Shown here: positions 51,101 through 61,300 of the stretch, piece by piece
How the letters are laid out: every line of letters begins with the position of its first letter
How positions within the stretch are numbered: the first letter of the stretch is position 1
Assembly: GCF_002019765.1 (NCBI RefSeq)
Contig: NZ_KV917380.1
Location: forward strand, 3,645,836 to 3,709,835
Direction: 5' to 3'
DNA: 64,000 nucleotides
Origin: Shouchella oshimensis
GTDB taxonomy: Bacteria > Bacillota > Bacilli > Bacillales > Bacillaceae_D
The notes under the pieces: generated by a model
What the model was told of the DNA's origin: nothing
Databases searched by the model: none
What the model saw: only the letters and a program-made list of their open reading frames with translations
Position numbers and translations under genes: made by a program

Positions 51101-54100
51101 GACAAGGAACGAACAGAACGGGCAATGCCTTCTTTTTCCCATAAGGAATAATTGATCGCTATTGTTTTTCCAGGAGCTTCTTTTATCGTTGTTCTATAAT
51201 AACTATACTGATCAAGAAAGGCATTTGCGGCTGCATAGTCTCCAAGACCCGCTGACCATATTTTTTTAGATGCAGAAATGGATGAGAGCATCACAAAAAA
51301 TTTAAGGGAATCGTTTCTCGTTAATTCATCTAACACCCGTGTCCCGTTTATTTTTGGATTTAAAACAGCTTCTACACTCTCTTGATCACGTTTCATTAGA
51401 GACTTCGTTGTCTCAGGACTAAGAAGCCCAGCTCCATGAATAACACCATCAACACGTCCATATAACGTTCTCACTTCTGTTAACACACGGTCCATTTCTT
51501 GACGATTGCCAACATCAACTGCAAAGTAAGACACTCGCGAACCTAGCGACTTCAACCTAGAAAAGAGCTGTCGTTTGTACTCACTCTCCTCTAGAGGTGT
51601 TAATCCAGTTATAACTAAGTTGATTGGCGCTTTAGACGCCAACTCTAAAGCTATCTCACTTCCGATGCTTCCTGCACCGCCTGTGAAAACATACGTATCG
51701 TTTTCTTCAATGTTTATTTCATCTTCAAATGACATCTGCCTATTTTGTGTTAAAGCACGTACGTAACGTTTGCCCTTCCGAATAAGTGCCACTCCCTCTT
51801 CAGGCGGAAATCGCTTTAACTCCTCTTCAATTACAACTCCACAATCATCTTCTTCTACATCTATCGTAGACGCATAGACATGCGCTTCCGTGTCTAATAC
51901 ATTGGCAAACGTCGCATCCAGAGCTTGATAAGGGTTCTGCACACTATCTGTTTTCATTAATGGGTGCAACTGCTTCGTCACAACCAATATGCGCATTTGA
52001 TTCATGCTTTGCATGGATGTAAAAGAAGCAAGTGTCAAAAAGTCTTTCCAACTTTCTATATACTTTTCGTCACCCACTTTTTGACTTCCATAACTTAAAA
52101 AGACAACATTCTTAATATCAGAAGGCAAAACTGATTTTAAGTGTTCCCACTCAGATGCCTTAGATGGATTGACAGTAAAACAATAAGAGTCCTTTTGATT
52201 GAACGTTGAGCCATTCTCGACACGGTAGATAAGATCCTCACCTGTCTCCCTTAAATAATTGGCTATCGATTGTCCCCTATGACAATCGGATTCACTACTA
52301 ACAACTAAAGTCACTCCATTTCTATCCGGTTGATACGCTTTTCCTAGATCCTCCACCCACTGCCACTCATGAAACCATCGTAATAGTTGAGCTTTACTGT
52401 AATCTCCGAAAGAAGGCGAGAAGGTTGATCGTTCAAATGGATATAAAGGTAGTTGAATTTTTTTAAAGGACAGATCTTTATAAAGGGCGGACCAATCGAA
52501 CGCTATACCTCTTTCAAATAAGAAGCCTAAAGCTTCTGTGAAAAATTCCAGCTCTGACTTTTTCTTATTGATTAATGAGCAAACCTCAGGCTTTTTACCA
52601 CTTGTACTGACAGCGTTAGCCATTGCTGCAAGAAGATAATCAGGACCAGCCTCCAGAAATAGATTAGCTCCTTTTGCGATTGCGAACTCGACACTCTGGT
52701 CAAACTTTACTGAAGACGTAATGTGTTCAATCCAGTAAGCTGCATTCATTGGGCTATCCATATATTCGGCTGTAACATTAGAGATAATAGGAATCGATGG
52801 TTTTGAAAAGGATATTTTATCGAGTTCCCTCTTAAATTCTTCTAACATTGGTTTCATTAAAGGTGTATGAAACGCTTGTGAAACGTTTAATTTTTTGAAA
52901 GCGACTCCTTTTTGATTGATAAATTGTAAAAATTGGTTCAACGCTTCCTCACTACCAGATACAGCTTGGTGGGTCACGTTATACCCTGCAATCCATACCT
53001 TATCTTGAAAGTGTTCGAGTAATTCTTCGAGACTATCTTTTGAAGTAAACACTGCAGCCATAGCACCTGAAGAGCTTAATTCGTTCATTAACCTCCCTCT
53101 TAGCGCTACACATTTCGCAGCATCCTCTAATGTCACAACACCCGCCAACGTTGCAGCTACCCATTCACCTACGCTATGACCAATCATTGATGTAGGCTTT
53201 ACTCCCAGTTCAAGTAAGAGTCGACCAAGAGCATAATCCATTGCAAAAACAACAGGCTGCGTGATATCCGTTCTAGATAGTTCCGTTTGATTTGCGTGTT
53301 CGCTGAAAAGCAATTCAGTAATGGACTGAGTTAAATAAGGCCTAAATGCTTCAGAACAGTCATCGAAATACTGTTTAAAGATGGGAACATATTTATACAA
53401 CTGCTGACCCATTCCAACATACTGAGACCCTTGACCGGTAAACATGAATACAATGTTTCGATTTCCTTTTTTCTTGGTTATCTTTTTGCTTGTAAATGTC
53501 GAGAGCTTTAGCTTCAAATCTTCTACATTTTTACTTGAAAAACTTATACGATAATCCCATTGAGTTTTTGCATTTTCAGTACGAGCAACATCTCCAACAT
53601 TCGGGTTATGGCGGTTTAAATAAGTTGATAACTGTTTTATTTTCTCCGTTAAAGCGTCTTCAGTATGGGCACTAAGACAAATGGAATGTACTGGTAGATC
53701 CTCTTCCTTAAAGGAAGTTACAACCGATTGATTAGGTGATTCCTCTAGGATCATGTGACAGTTTGTCCCACCAAAACCAAACGAATTAATGGCTCCACGT
53801 CTTAATCCTTCAGGTTTTTCCCAAACTTCCGACTTTTTCGGAATATAAAATGGTGTTTGATCTAAGTGAAGCATCGGATTCTCATTATGAACATTAATTT
53901 GCGGAACCAACGTTTGCTTCTCTAAAGAAAGCACCATTTTTATGAAACTTGCAATTCCAGCAGAGCTAAGCAAGTGCCCAATATTTGCTTTCACCGATCC
54001 TAAAGCAATAGATTGACGATCTACATCGTACCGTTGAAACGCACGCTCTAATGCTCGTACTTCACTTGGATCACCGATCGGAGTTCCAGTTCCATGTGCT

Positions 54101-57100
54101 TCCATGTATTGGATCGTCGTTGGAGAAATCGCACTTTGTTCATATGTGGATTGAACCACTTCCCTTTGACCATCAGGATTAGGTGCCATCACACCAATAG
54201 AATGACCATCGTTGTTAATAGCGCTTGCTTTAATTACGGCTTGGATATGGTCTCCATCTTTAATCGCTTGGTGAACAGGTTTTAAAAGAACAAGACCCGC
54301 CCCTTCTCCTGGTACAAATCCATCTGCCTTTTCATCAAATACATTCGACGTTCCTTTCTCAGATAAAGCTCCTGCTTGGTTAAACAAACGATAAGGAGTT
54401 GCTGTCAGCAACAAGTGAATACCGCCGGCAATGGCCATCTTTATGTTGCCTTTAGCTAGTTCTTCACAAGCCATATGAAGGGAGACGAGTGATGAAGAAC
54501 AAGCGGTATCAATGACCATACTTGGCCCTTTTAAGTTAAATGTTTGAGAAGATCTAGCAGCAATCATATTAAGGATGTTATCTACTAACACATTAGGATG
54601 ATCCCCTACCTCACCAAATGACGTAGTCCATTCTTGAAGCAATTGTTCTTGCTGTTCAGAACTCAAAGCATTGAAACTATCAAACGCTTTAAATCGCTTT
54701 TGATTCATGGCACTTAAATGTTGTTCATAGTACGCGTTCACTCCAGCGCCAATATACATGCCGATCTTTTCCCCATTTACGGCTTCTTTGGAATATCCAG
54801 CTCGTTCAAATACTTCATAAGAAAGCTCCAAAATCAACCGTTGTTGCGGATCCATAATGACGGCTTCTTCTTCAGAAATACCAAATGCGGCAGGATCAAA
54901 ATCGAAAGGCTTCTGCAAAAAAGCTCCCTTCGGTTTATACTCACTTTCACTCTTCATTTGGTGATGAAAAGACGCATTTGTGCCAAAGCGTTCCATCGGT
55001 ATATCATTTATACTATCTTTTCCATTTATCAAATTTTCCCAAAACGCTTCTGGAGACGATGCATCAGGAAAACGGCAAGCCATTGCTATAACAGCAATAT
55101 CTTCTTCGTTATATTCCGTCTCGCTTGCATCCTCTACTTCCATGCTTGCTGCCACTTCGTCTTCAACGTTCGAGTGATAAATGAAATCAAACAAATACTG
55201 ATACATTTCAGAAACGGTTCGGCATCGTATGAGCATGTCATGGGTTAATGAAACATTCAATTCTTCCTCTAACATGCCTAAAACTTGAAACGCTTTTAAA
55301 GACGAACCACCTAACGTAAGAAAAGAAACGTCTTCTGGAACCTGATCAATTGGAAGGTTTAATACTTCCGCCCAACTCTGTTTAAGCGCACTCATCGTCT
55401 TTGTTTCAAGTGATACATCTTCATCCATTACCTCTTCTTTTTCTGAGATCATCCACTTGTTTAACTCTTCTGCAGTCAATGAATCACTTAAAATGCCGTT
55501 TTGAAAATCTTTTATTAACTCGAATCGCTGTACCTTTCCGCTTGTTGTTTTAGGAATACTGTTAATCATAATGACATAATGAATGGGTAATCCTGTCGTT
55601 TCACGAATATGAGAAAGCATTCCTTGGTAAAATTGTTTCTGCTCTGATTCCTTGACACGAAGCGTAGAAAAAACAGCTACTTTTTCGGTTCCTTCTTGCT
55701 CGTCTTGCCAACCACAAACCGCCACTTTTCCAGGCTTCACACCTTCTAGCTCCTCGATCTTTGTTTCAATATCATGAGCGTAATAGTTTTGTCCATTACA
55801 GAAAATAATGTCTTTTATACGACCGATGACAGTTAAACGACCGTTATCTAAAAAACCAGTATCTCCTGTTCTAAACCATCCATCTTGGAAAGCTTTCTCG
55901 TTCGCATCTTCATTATTGACATATCCACTTGTTAGGTTAGGTCCTCGTAGCTGAATCTCACCGATTGTTCGTTCTACAACGATTTCACCCGTCTCTCCCA
56001 CAATACGTACATCCATCCCATTAATAGGGAAGCCTTCATCAGCTAGATGTACTGCATCCTTATGATCCCATTCTAATTCTTGAACCGATTGCGAGAGATT
56101 CAATGTGTGCCTATTAATGGCATGTATTTTTGGCTCACTTCCACATGGAGGAAAGCATGCAGCTACACAAGCTTCAGCCATTCCATAAACCGGAAACATC
56201 GCACTTCGTTTTAGTCCATACGGTTCTAATTTCTTAACGAATGCTTCCATAACGGAAACAGCAATAGGTTCTGCCCCATTAAAAATTAAGCGTAGGGAAT
56301 GAAGATTTAATTTCTTCAACTTCTCTTCTCTTGCTCGAGCAAGGAGTAATCGGTATCCAAAATTAGGGCAGCCAGTTAACGTAATGTTATGTTTCGTAAT
56401 CAGTTCTAACCAAAGAATCGGCTTCTTTACAAATTTAACTGGGGACATATTGTATTGCTGAATTTGCATCGCCATCATGGAGAGATGGAACCCAATTAAA
56501 CCCATATCATGATGATAAGGCATCCAACTTAGGGAGCGATCCATGTCTGTAAATTGTGCAGCATCTACAATGGAATCAATATTTGCCAATAAATTTTTAT
56601 GACTTAATAAAACGCCTTTTGGAAGACTTGTGCTACCGGAGCTAAATTGAATAAATGCGGCATCTAGAACGTCCACCTTAGCTAGTTCACCGTACTGGTT
56701 TTCATGGTCTAACTGAATGGCTTCCACCCAATTCATATTAGCGCCTAGCAGCTCATTAATTGAACTTTGAGCTGCTCTTTCATCTGATAAAATAACGGGT
56801 TCACCTAAAACCGTCCAAATGCTCTTCACTTTTTCTAGCGCTGCCGATTGCGTTTTAAACGATTGGGGATAGGAAAGTGGAGCCGGGATAATACCACCTA
56901 AAATACAAGCCCAAAATGTCTTCAAGAACTCTTTATTGTCTTCAAGAATGACCATTACTGAATCTCCTGCTTGCACACCTATCTGTTGCAATCCGTATAA
57001 ACGTTTCTTCGCTGCTAAGAATAACTCCTCATAAGAAACAAATGTTTCTGATTCATCATTCTCAATGAACGTAACTCCTCGATCTTTTCTTTGTGCAGCT

Positions 57101-57207
57101 TCAGACAATAATTGTCCGATAGAAGATTTGACTTGAAAGCGGGTACTTATTTGGTTCCCTTTAGAGATAGCAAGAGGACCTGTCGATGATTCATTCCTAT
57201 TAACCAC
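48121..57207 (-). CDS. Modular PKS: FAAL-ACP-KS-AT-KR-ACP-KS-(decayed AT)
   Basis: A 3028-residue synthase. Domains by rough residue: fatty-acyl-AMP ligase 20-590 (FSSGSTSLPKGVLLSHKN, GRIKDIIFCNGQNYY); ACP 600-675 (LGGSSLKAF, Ser near 635); KS 698-1150 (DTACSSS with Cys903, EAHGTGT, NIGHLLS); AT 1248-1540 (MIGHSVGEW, LRGRLM with the malonyl Arg, QAFHTP, malonyl-like); KR 1830-2050 (TGGAGSIG, YAAANAF); ACP 2105-2180 (GIDSIRA); KS 2200-2650 (NTACSSS, EAHGTGT, TVGHMLA). The last 370 residues look like an AT whose GQGSQ and GHSxG motifs are gone, ending YPFERSTYR. No terminal ACP and no thioesterase. Start is a GTG at 57207 overlapping the MFS stop by eight bases. It should load a fatty acid and extend it. 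Confidence 0.93.
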   Translation of the reverse strand: MVNRNESSTGPLAISKGNQISTRFQVKSSIGQLLSEAAQRKDRGVTFIENDESETFVSYEELFLAAKKRLYGLQQIGVQAGDSVMVILEDNKEFLKTFWACILGGIIPAPLSYPQSFKTQSAALEKVKSIWTVLGEPVILSDERAAQSSINELLGANMNWVEAIQLDHENQYGELAKVDVLDAAFIQFSSGSTSLPKGVLLSHKNLLANIDSIVDAAQFTDMDRSLSWMPYHHDMGLIGFHLSMMAMQIQQYNMSPVKFVKKPILWLELITKHNITLTGCPNFGYRLLLARAREEKLKKLNLHSLRLIFNGAEPIAVSVMEAFVKKLEPYGLKRSAMFPVYGMAEACVAACFPPCGSEPKIHAINRHTLNLSQSVQELEWDHKDAVHLADEGFPINGMDVRIVGETGEIVVERTIGEIQLRGPNLTSGYVNNEDANEKAFQDGWFRTGDTGFLDNGRLTVIGRIKDIIFCNGQNYYAHDIETKIEELEGVKPGKVAVCGWQDEQEGTEKVAVFSTLRVKESEQKQFYQGMLSHIRETTGLPIHYVIMINSIPKTTSGKVQRFELIKDFQNGILSDSLTAEELNKWMISEKEEVMDEDVSLETKTMSALKQSWAEVLNLPIDQVPEDVSFLTLGGSSLKAFQVLGMLEEELNVSLTHDMLIRCRTVSEMYQYLFDFIYHSNVEDEVAASMEVEDASETEYNEEDIAVIAMACRFPDASSPEAFWENLINGKDSINDIPMERFGTNASFHHQMKSESEYKPKGAFLQKPFDFDPAAFGISEEEAVIMDPQQRLILELSYEVFERAGYSKEAVNGEKIGMYIGAGVNAYYEQHLSAMNQKRFKAFDSFNALSSEQQEQLLQEWTTSFGEVGDHPNVLVDNILNMIAARSSQTFNLKGPSMVIDTACSSSLVSLHMACEELAKGNIKMAIAGGIHLLLTATPYRLFNQAGALSEKGTSNVFDEKADGFVPGEGAGLVLLKPVHQAIKDGDHIQAVIKASAINNDGHSIGVMAPNPDGQREVVQSTYEQSAISPTTIQYMEAHGTGTPIGDPSEVRALERAFQRYDVDRQSIALGSVKANIGHLLSSAGIASFIKMVLSLEKQTLVPQINVHNENPMLHLDQTPFYIPKKSEVWEKPEGLRRGAINSFGFGGTNCHMILEESPNQSVVTSFKEEDLPVHSICLSAHTEDALTEKIKQLSTYLNRHNPNVGDVARTENAKTQWDYRISFSSKNVEDLKLKLSTFTSKKITKKKGNRNIVFMFTGQGSQYVGMGQQLYKYVPIFKQYFDDCSEAFRPYLTQSITELLFSEHANQTELSRTDITQPVVFAMDYALGRLLLELGVKPTSMIGHSVGEWVAATLAGVVTLEDAAKCVALRGRLMNELSSSGAMAAVFTSKDSLEELLEHFQDKVWIAGYNVTHQAVSGSEEALNQFLQFINQKGVAFKKLNVSQAFHTPLMKPMLEEFKRELDKISFSKPSIPIISNVTAEYMDSPMNAAYWIEHITSSVKFDQSVEFAIAKGANLFLEAGPDYLLAAMANAVSTSGKKPEVCSLINKKKSELEFFTEALGFLFERGIAFDWSALYKDLSFKKIQLPLYPFERSTFSPSFGDYSKAQLLRWFHEWQWVEDLGKAYQPDRNGVTLVVSSESDCHRGQSIANYLRETGEDLIYRVENGSTFNQKDSYCFTVNPSKASEWEHLKSVLPSDIKNVVFLSYGSQKVGDEKYIESWKDFLTLASFTSMQSMNQMRILVVTKQLHPLMKTDSVQNPYQALDATFANVLDTEAHVYASTIDVEEDDCGVVIEEELKRFPPEEGVALIRKGKRYVRALTQNRQMSFEDEINIEENDTYVFTGGAGSIGSEIALELASKAPINLVITGLTPLEESEYKRQLFSRLKSLGSRVSYFAVDVGNRQEMDRVLTEVRTLYGRVDGVIHGAGLLSPETTKSLMKRDQESVEAVLNPKINGTRVLDELTRNDSLKFFVMLSSISASKKIWSAGLGDYAAANAFLDQYSYYRTTIKEAPGKTIAINYSLWEKEGIARSVRSLSTFIKKTQGLESVSSSLGSKVFFQALNANGEPVLHVLKEKTNRMPSSTMKREPIEKANRSQKQQNVTLEKGAIRNLVYQITADQLQCPVDELETNRNFEELGIDSIRAVTVLDQIAQSLKLELNPTLLFEYQTPYELSKYLEDVGQASFIQEKEKEFSNPAHSDSDIAIIGVGLRFPGASTTDEYWNLLTSGRSVIKDTPADRWSKEDHVSSDRESLHSSYSNRGGFIEQPYDFDPSFFGMSPSEAEATDPQQRLFLEVAWEAMQQAGYGSSERSTNVGVYVGCEQNTYMEHFIGYRSFKVLEQQLTNHPVFSIMDETSKNDLMETISHVLAPGKLVPDAVAGNGLNEVAARVNHLFNLTGPSMVINTACSSSLVAVHQACDALRTGQVEMALVGGVNLNLSPTPFASLSRVSALSPNGVCRPFDKDADGMVLSEGCSAVLLKPVNKAIHDNDHIYAVIKGSAINNDGRSQGITAPRPQGQAEAVRAAYQTSGINPETVSYIEAHGTGTPLGDPIEIEGLTQAFRHFTDKTDFCGIGSVKPTVGHMLAASGLSSLIKVALSISNQQLPPTLNFEEANQNIPFEKTPFYVVNKSQSWLPTDQHPLRAGINAFGFGGTNAHIILEGAPSMPEIGVNKPLTDGPQLMVINGKSKATLKKIASDLNQYVTENDVTLADFCFSLNTGQKALTHKVATIIHSKQHASQVLQALSLGLESNELVYGKSNPNKQVTIQLVLNGKPSMNNRTIEQVSNRFPEFEEDYQHCMNAIVHSLSEHEFMQWRSVAVEYALCCQLKRLGLDVEALHSSENGLLTGLLLKNKHAVDHVFSIFHDRHIVAETSVFFENGNGWQAPLFTSLGDAKTLTASEMLMAMDIAKPKLFTQKENWFSMTNGVLGEAMNNHECTLDTLLALIGSLVVKGVPLTLSKVAGAGSKHIPLPTYPFERSTYRIATGLSKPKEWRQDRIHTISESRDTKKGFSVEELNEELQLLSGSLFGKE

Positions 57208-58369
57208 TTAAATTCCCCCGATCGAACTTTTTTTTGTGCTTCTCTCTGACTAACTGCAACCCCACGAATAGGAGTAACGATAAAAAGAATACTAAAGTCA
57301 GACTAAATATGTGTTGAATTCCCAAGCTAGCAATCACCAATGCCGATAGAATTGGGCCTGCTGCCGAGCCCGCTGCATACGTAAACGTAAAGAGCGCTGT
57401 ACCAGATGGAAGTTCTTCTTGAGTTAAATCTTGAACGGTAAGGGCTAATGTGAGTGGATAAAATGGTCCTACAACAAACCCTGTTATAAAAGAAAATAGA
57501 AGCATGGTTTGATAGTGGTCAATTGCCACCACACCTGCTAAGGACAAAATAGACACGGCTATAACGACTACAAAACATTTTTTCCGGCCTACACGATCGG
57601 CCAAATACGTTATAGGAAGGGTGCCAATCACACATCCCACTATAAATGCGCCTACCGCTATACCAACTTCCGCAACACCCACACCTCTCATAAGTAAGAA
57701 CATTGGGAATAGCGCGATGACTGTTGTTTCTGCAAAACCATACACAAATGCTCCATACAACGGAACTGGTACTTTATTTATTGTTTTATGTTTTGGATAA
57801 CGCGCAATGATTAAGCGACCTTTTAATTTCCGGTTCACAATAAAGCAACAAACAATCAATACAGCTGCTCCAATATAAAAAGGTAACATTGGTGAAAGTA
57901 CATAGCCTTTCGGACCAGTAATGGAGCTAACTGCAAAGCCTAGAGCGAAAAAAAGTGAATATAAACCACTTACTTTTGCACGATCCACTTCTTTTGAAAA
58001 AACGTGCATGGCTGTTTGAATACCTACAAGATTAAAGCTAATGCCTGTTCCCATAGCAAGCATTAAAAGCAACCACAGTATCGGACTTGTTGTATGCGGA
58101 AATGCAATAGCGCTAATAGCTGTAATAAACAAGCCCATCACGACCATAACCGAAAAATCATTCCCCCTCATTTTCCGGTCAATATAGACAGATCCAACAG
58201 CTAAAGCAATAAAGAAGGCAGAAGAGATGGTTCCAATCCAAAGGCTGTCTAGCTCAAGGGTTGTCATATGAGTTGTAGCAATGGGGATAAACATCCCCAT
58301 TGCTGTTCCTACTAGAAGCGCTACAACATAGATAAACGTTAATTTCAGTTCCTTTTTATCTGAACTCAT
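57200..58369 (-). CDS. MFS transporter of the PKS/NRPS operon
   Basis: A 389-residue major facilitator protein with twelve predicted spans. The loop motif ADRVGRKKC between helices 8 and 9 and GFVVGPFYPLTLALTVQ are family features. Its ATG overlaps the NRPS stop (ATGA), and its stop overlaps the PKS start by eight bases, so it is translated as part of the operon. Export of the cluster product is the natural inference. Confidence 0.9.
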   Translation of the reverse strand: MSSDKKELKLTFIYVVALLVGTAMGMFIPIATTHMTTLELDSLWIGTISSAFFIALAVGSVYIDRKMRGNDFSVMVVMGLFITAISAIAFPHTTSPILWLLLMLAMGTGISFNLVGIQTAMHVFSKEVDRAKVSGLYSLFFALGFAVSSITGPKGYVLSPMLPFYIGAAVLIVCCFIVNRKLKGRLIIARYPKHKTINKVPVPLYGAFVYGFAETTVIALFPMFLLMRGVGVAEVGIAVGAFIVGCVIGTLPITYLADRVGRKKCFVVVIAVSILSLAGVVAIDHYQTMLLFSFITGFVVGPFYPLTLALTVQDLTQEELPSGTALFTFTYAAGSAAGPILSALVIASLGIQHIFSLTLVFFLSLLLFVGLQLVREKHKKKFDRGNLSG

Positions 58370-61300
58370 CCTTGCATTGGCTCCTTACGATTTAGCATAG
58401 CTTGAATCATAGGGATTTGTTTGGAACCAAACCAGTTCATATCTTGCTTACCGTAGACTTTGATTTCTTCCCCTGTAATTCCGTTGGATCGCTCTGAAGA
58501 AAGGAATTGGACGACCTCTGCGACTTGCGAGGTAGGGATAGCATCTTTCCTCATTGCTGCTGGCGTCATATCTGTATCAACAAAGGCTGGACATACTGCA
58601 TTCACTTGAATACCACTTGCTTTAACCTCTTCTGCCAGTGACCTTGTCAAACCTAGCACACCATGTTTAGAGGCTGCATATGCGGTCATAAGAGGATAAC
58701 CAATGAGCGATGAATCAGAACCAAGGTTAATAATTTTGCCGTATGCCTGCTCTTTCATATACGGAAGAGCTGCAACACTCATCGTATAGGTACCAATTAA
58801 GTTAACCTGAATAATATTCAGCCAATCCTCGTGTGGAATCTGTTCCATCAATCCCATTTTCGTGATACCAGCGTTGTTTACTAACACATCAATTTGCCCA
58901 TAGCGTTCTACAATCTCTTTCATGAGTTGGGTTGCGTGAGCCATTTTTGTGACATCCACTTCATAAGAAGCTGGGTTCCCACCATAGACTTTCAAATCGT
59001 TTACTGTGCGCTTTAATTGAGGCTGATTTCTCGATGCAATAATAATTTGAGCCCCCGCAGCAGCCATGCGTTCTGCAATTGCTTTTCCAATGCCAGTGCC
59101 ACCACCAGTTATTAATACAACCTTATTTTCCATTTCCTTACTCATTAATTGAATGGTATTTCCTTGGTTGGTAGGGCTTTGATCTAAGCTATCCATTAAG
59201 TCTTCCAACCTATCCATATAAGCACGCCCATAGGTTTCAATCGTGTTCTCATCGTACAGATTCTTTGAATACTCTATTTCAAGCTTTAATTCTCCTGATT
59301 CTACAAAGAAGAAAAATTCTAACATACATGTTCTGTTTTGAGTGGCAGAAGAAAATCGTTGATCCATTTGGGTAGGATCCATTTCAAATATGGATAAAGC
59401 ACCAACATCACGATTTCCTAAATAATTCGCTCGAATACTAGTTAAATGGACATCAGGATAAGTAGATTTAGGTAACTGTTCAGCGATTAAATCGTAGCTC
59501 ACACCAGTTAATGGAACTTGTTCTAATTCGTCCTTCACTAGTTGAATACGTCTCTCCCAACTGTCGCCTTTCCCTATTTGCAAAGGTAACGGGAAGTTAA
59601 CCGCAAAATTCCCAGCTGTATTCATAAAAGTCTTTCCATTCCCAAAATCTCTGCCATGCACCCGATGACTTACCGTAATCACGCTTTCGCCTGTAACATC
59701 TTTTAACATTTGATAGAGAGGAGCAACCAACAATGGATACATTTTTGTTTTGTACGTTTTCTTTGCCTTCCCCATTAATTGTTTAGTTTGTTCTTTCGAT
59801 ACGACAAATTGCTTGATTCGAGCCGAACCTTCATCGTTTGTACCCTCTTTATCCGGAGGTAAAGAAAAACATCCGTTTTGACGGCTTTGAATCAGTTTTT
59901 CTTTCCAGTAGTGCTCGTACTCTTCCTTATGTTCACGCTTCATCTCGTCCAAAAATTGAAGAAAGTCTTGATACGATGCTTCTTTTTCTGGGATAACAGC
60001 TCCTGTTAACAATTGACTATAGAGCAACCACATTTCTTTGAACAATAGTTGGTTTGTAATGACGTCTGAGATCATATGGTGACCAATAAAAGCCATATGA
60101 TAACGCTCTGACTGATTCTTAATGACCACAACTTTCCATAGTGGCCATTGCTGAATGGAAAGTTCCTTAATAGATTGTTGGATTTTCTCACTCATAATTG
60201 GTTTAACAGACTCGTCAGATAAGCCTGTTAGATCAAGAAAATCGCACCCTATCTCAAGAGGTTCATTCAAAATTTGTTGCTTCCATTCTCCACTATCTTT
60301 ACTAAAAACAGTGCGTAAAGCTTCATTTTGGTTTGTTAACTGACGTAATGCTTGATTAAAAACATCTCTGTCGAGTTCTCGTTTGTACACAAACTGTGTG
60401 TAACCAGTCCAAGCATAAGGAAAATCAAAATAGTCGATAAGCCATTTTTGCGCAGGCATTAACGGCAAGTGAATAAGGTCGGTTTTTAGTTTTCCTCGAT
60501 CCATTTTTCCATTTGTATTTTTAGGCAAACGATCTCGCCAAATAAACCGGTGTGGAAGCATGTAATCTGGCAGTGTCTCTTTTAAAGAATTAATCATCTG
60601 TCTATGTTCTTTTTCATTTCCAACTACGTATGCGATGAGTTTAATATGCTCAGTTTGTGTTTCATTTGCTAGAACCGCTGATTCCATGACATTCGGTAAG
60701 GCATTCAGGTGGGCTTCAATCTCGCCTAATTCGACTCGGTAACCCCTTATTTTAATTTGTGAATCCGTTCGTCCATGGTAATCAATTTGTCCATCCTCAC
60801 GCCAGCTACCTAAATCACCTGTACGATAAAGCATGTCCCCTGAGCGTGTGGAAAATGGGTTAGGAATAAATCGCTCGTCTGTCTGTTCTGGATTATTAAT
60901 ATAACCTTTCGCTACCTGGATACCACCAATATAGAGTTCACCAATACGACCAGTTGCTACGTGTTGTCGTTGTTCATCCAAAATATACACATCTACGCCA
61001 TCAATCGGCTCTCCTATTGGAATTGCTCTTTCCTCTTTATCATAAGAAGTTGGAATAATATGGCACGTTACGTCAATAGATGCTTCGGTGGGACCATACA
61101 AATTAGCTAATCCGATCTTTCCTCCGTACACACCTTGCCATTTCTGAATAACAGGTAGAGGTAAGGCTTCTCCACTAAAAAGTAGCCATCGTAACTGTTT
61201 AAATTCATATTCCTCACTTTGGATTGCATTAATAAATTCTGAAAACATGGATGGTACAAAATGCAAGACGTTAATCTGTTCCTTCGTTATCCAATCGGCA

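Noticed and set aside
54718-55248. Rightward 176-codon frame inside the PKS
   Set aside because: Antisense to a conserved KS/ACP region, with no ribosome site or promoter.
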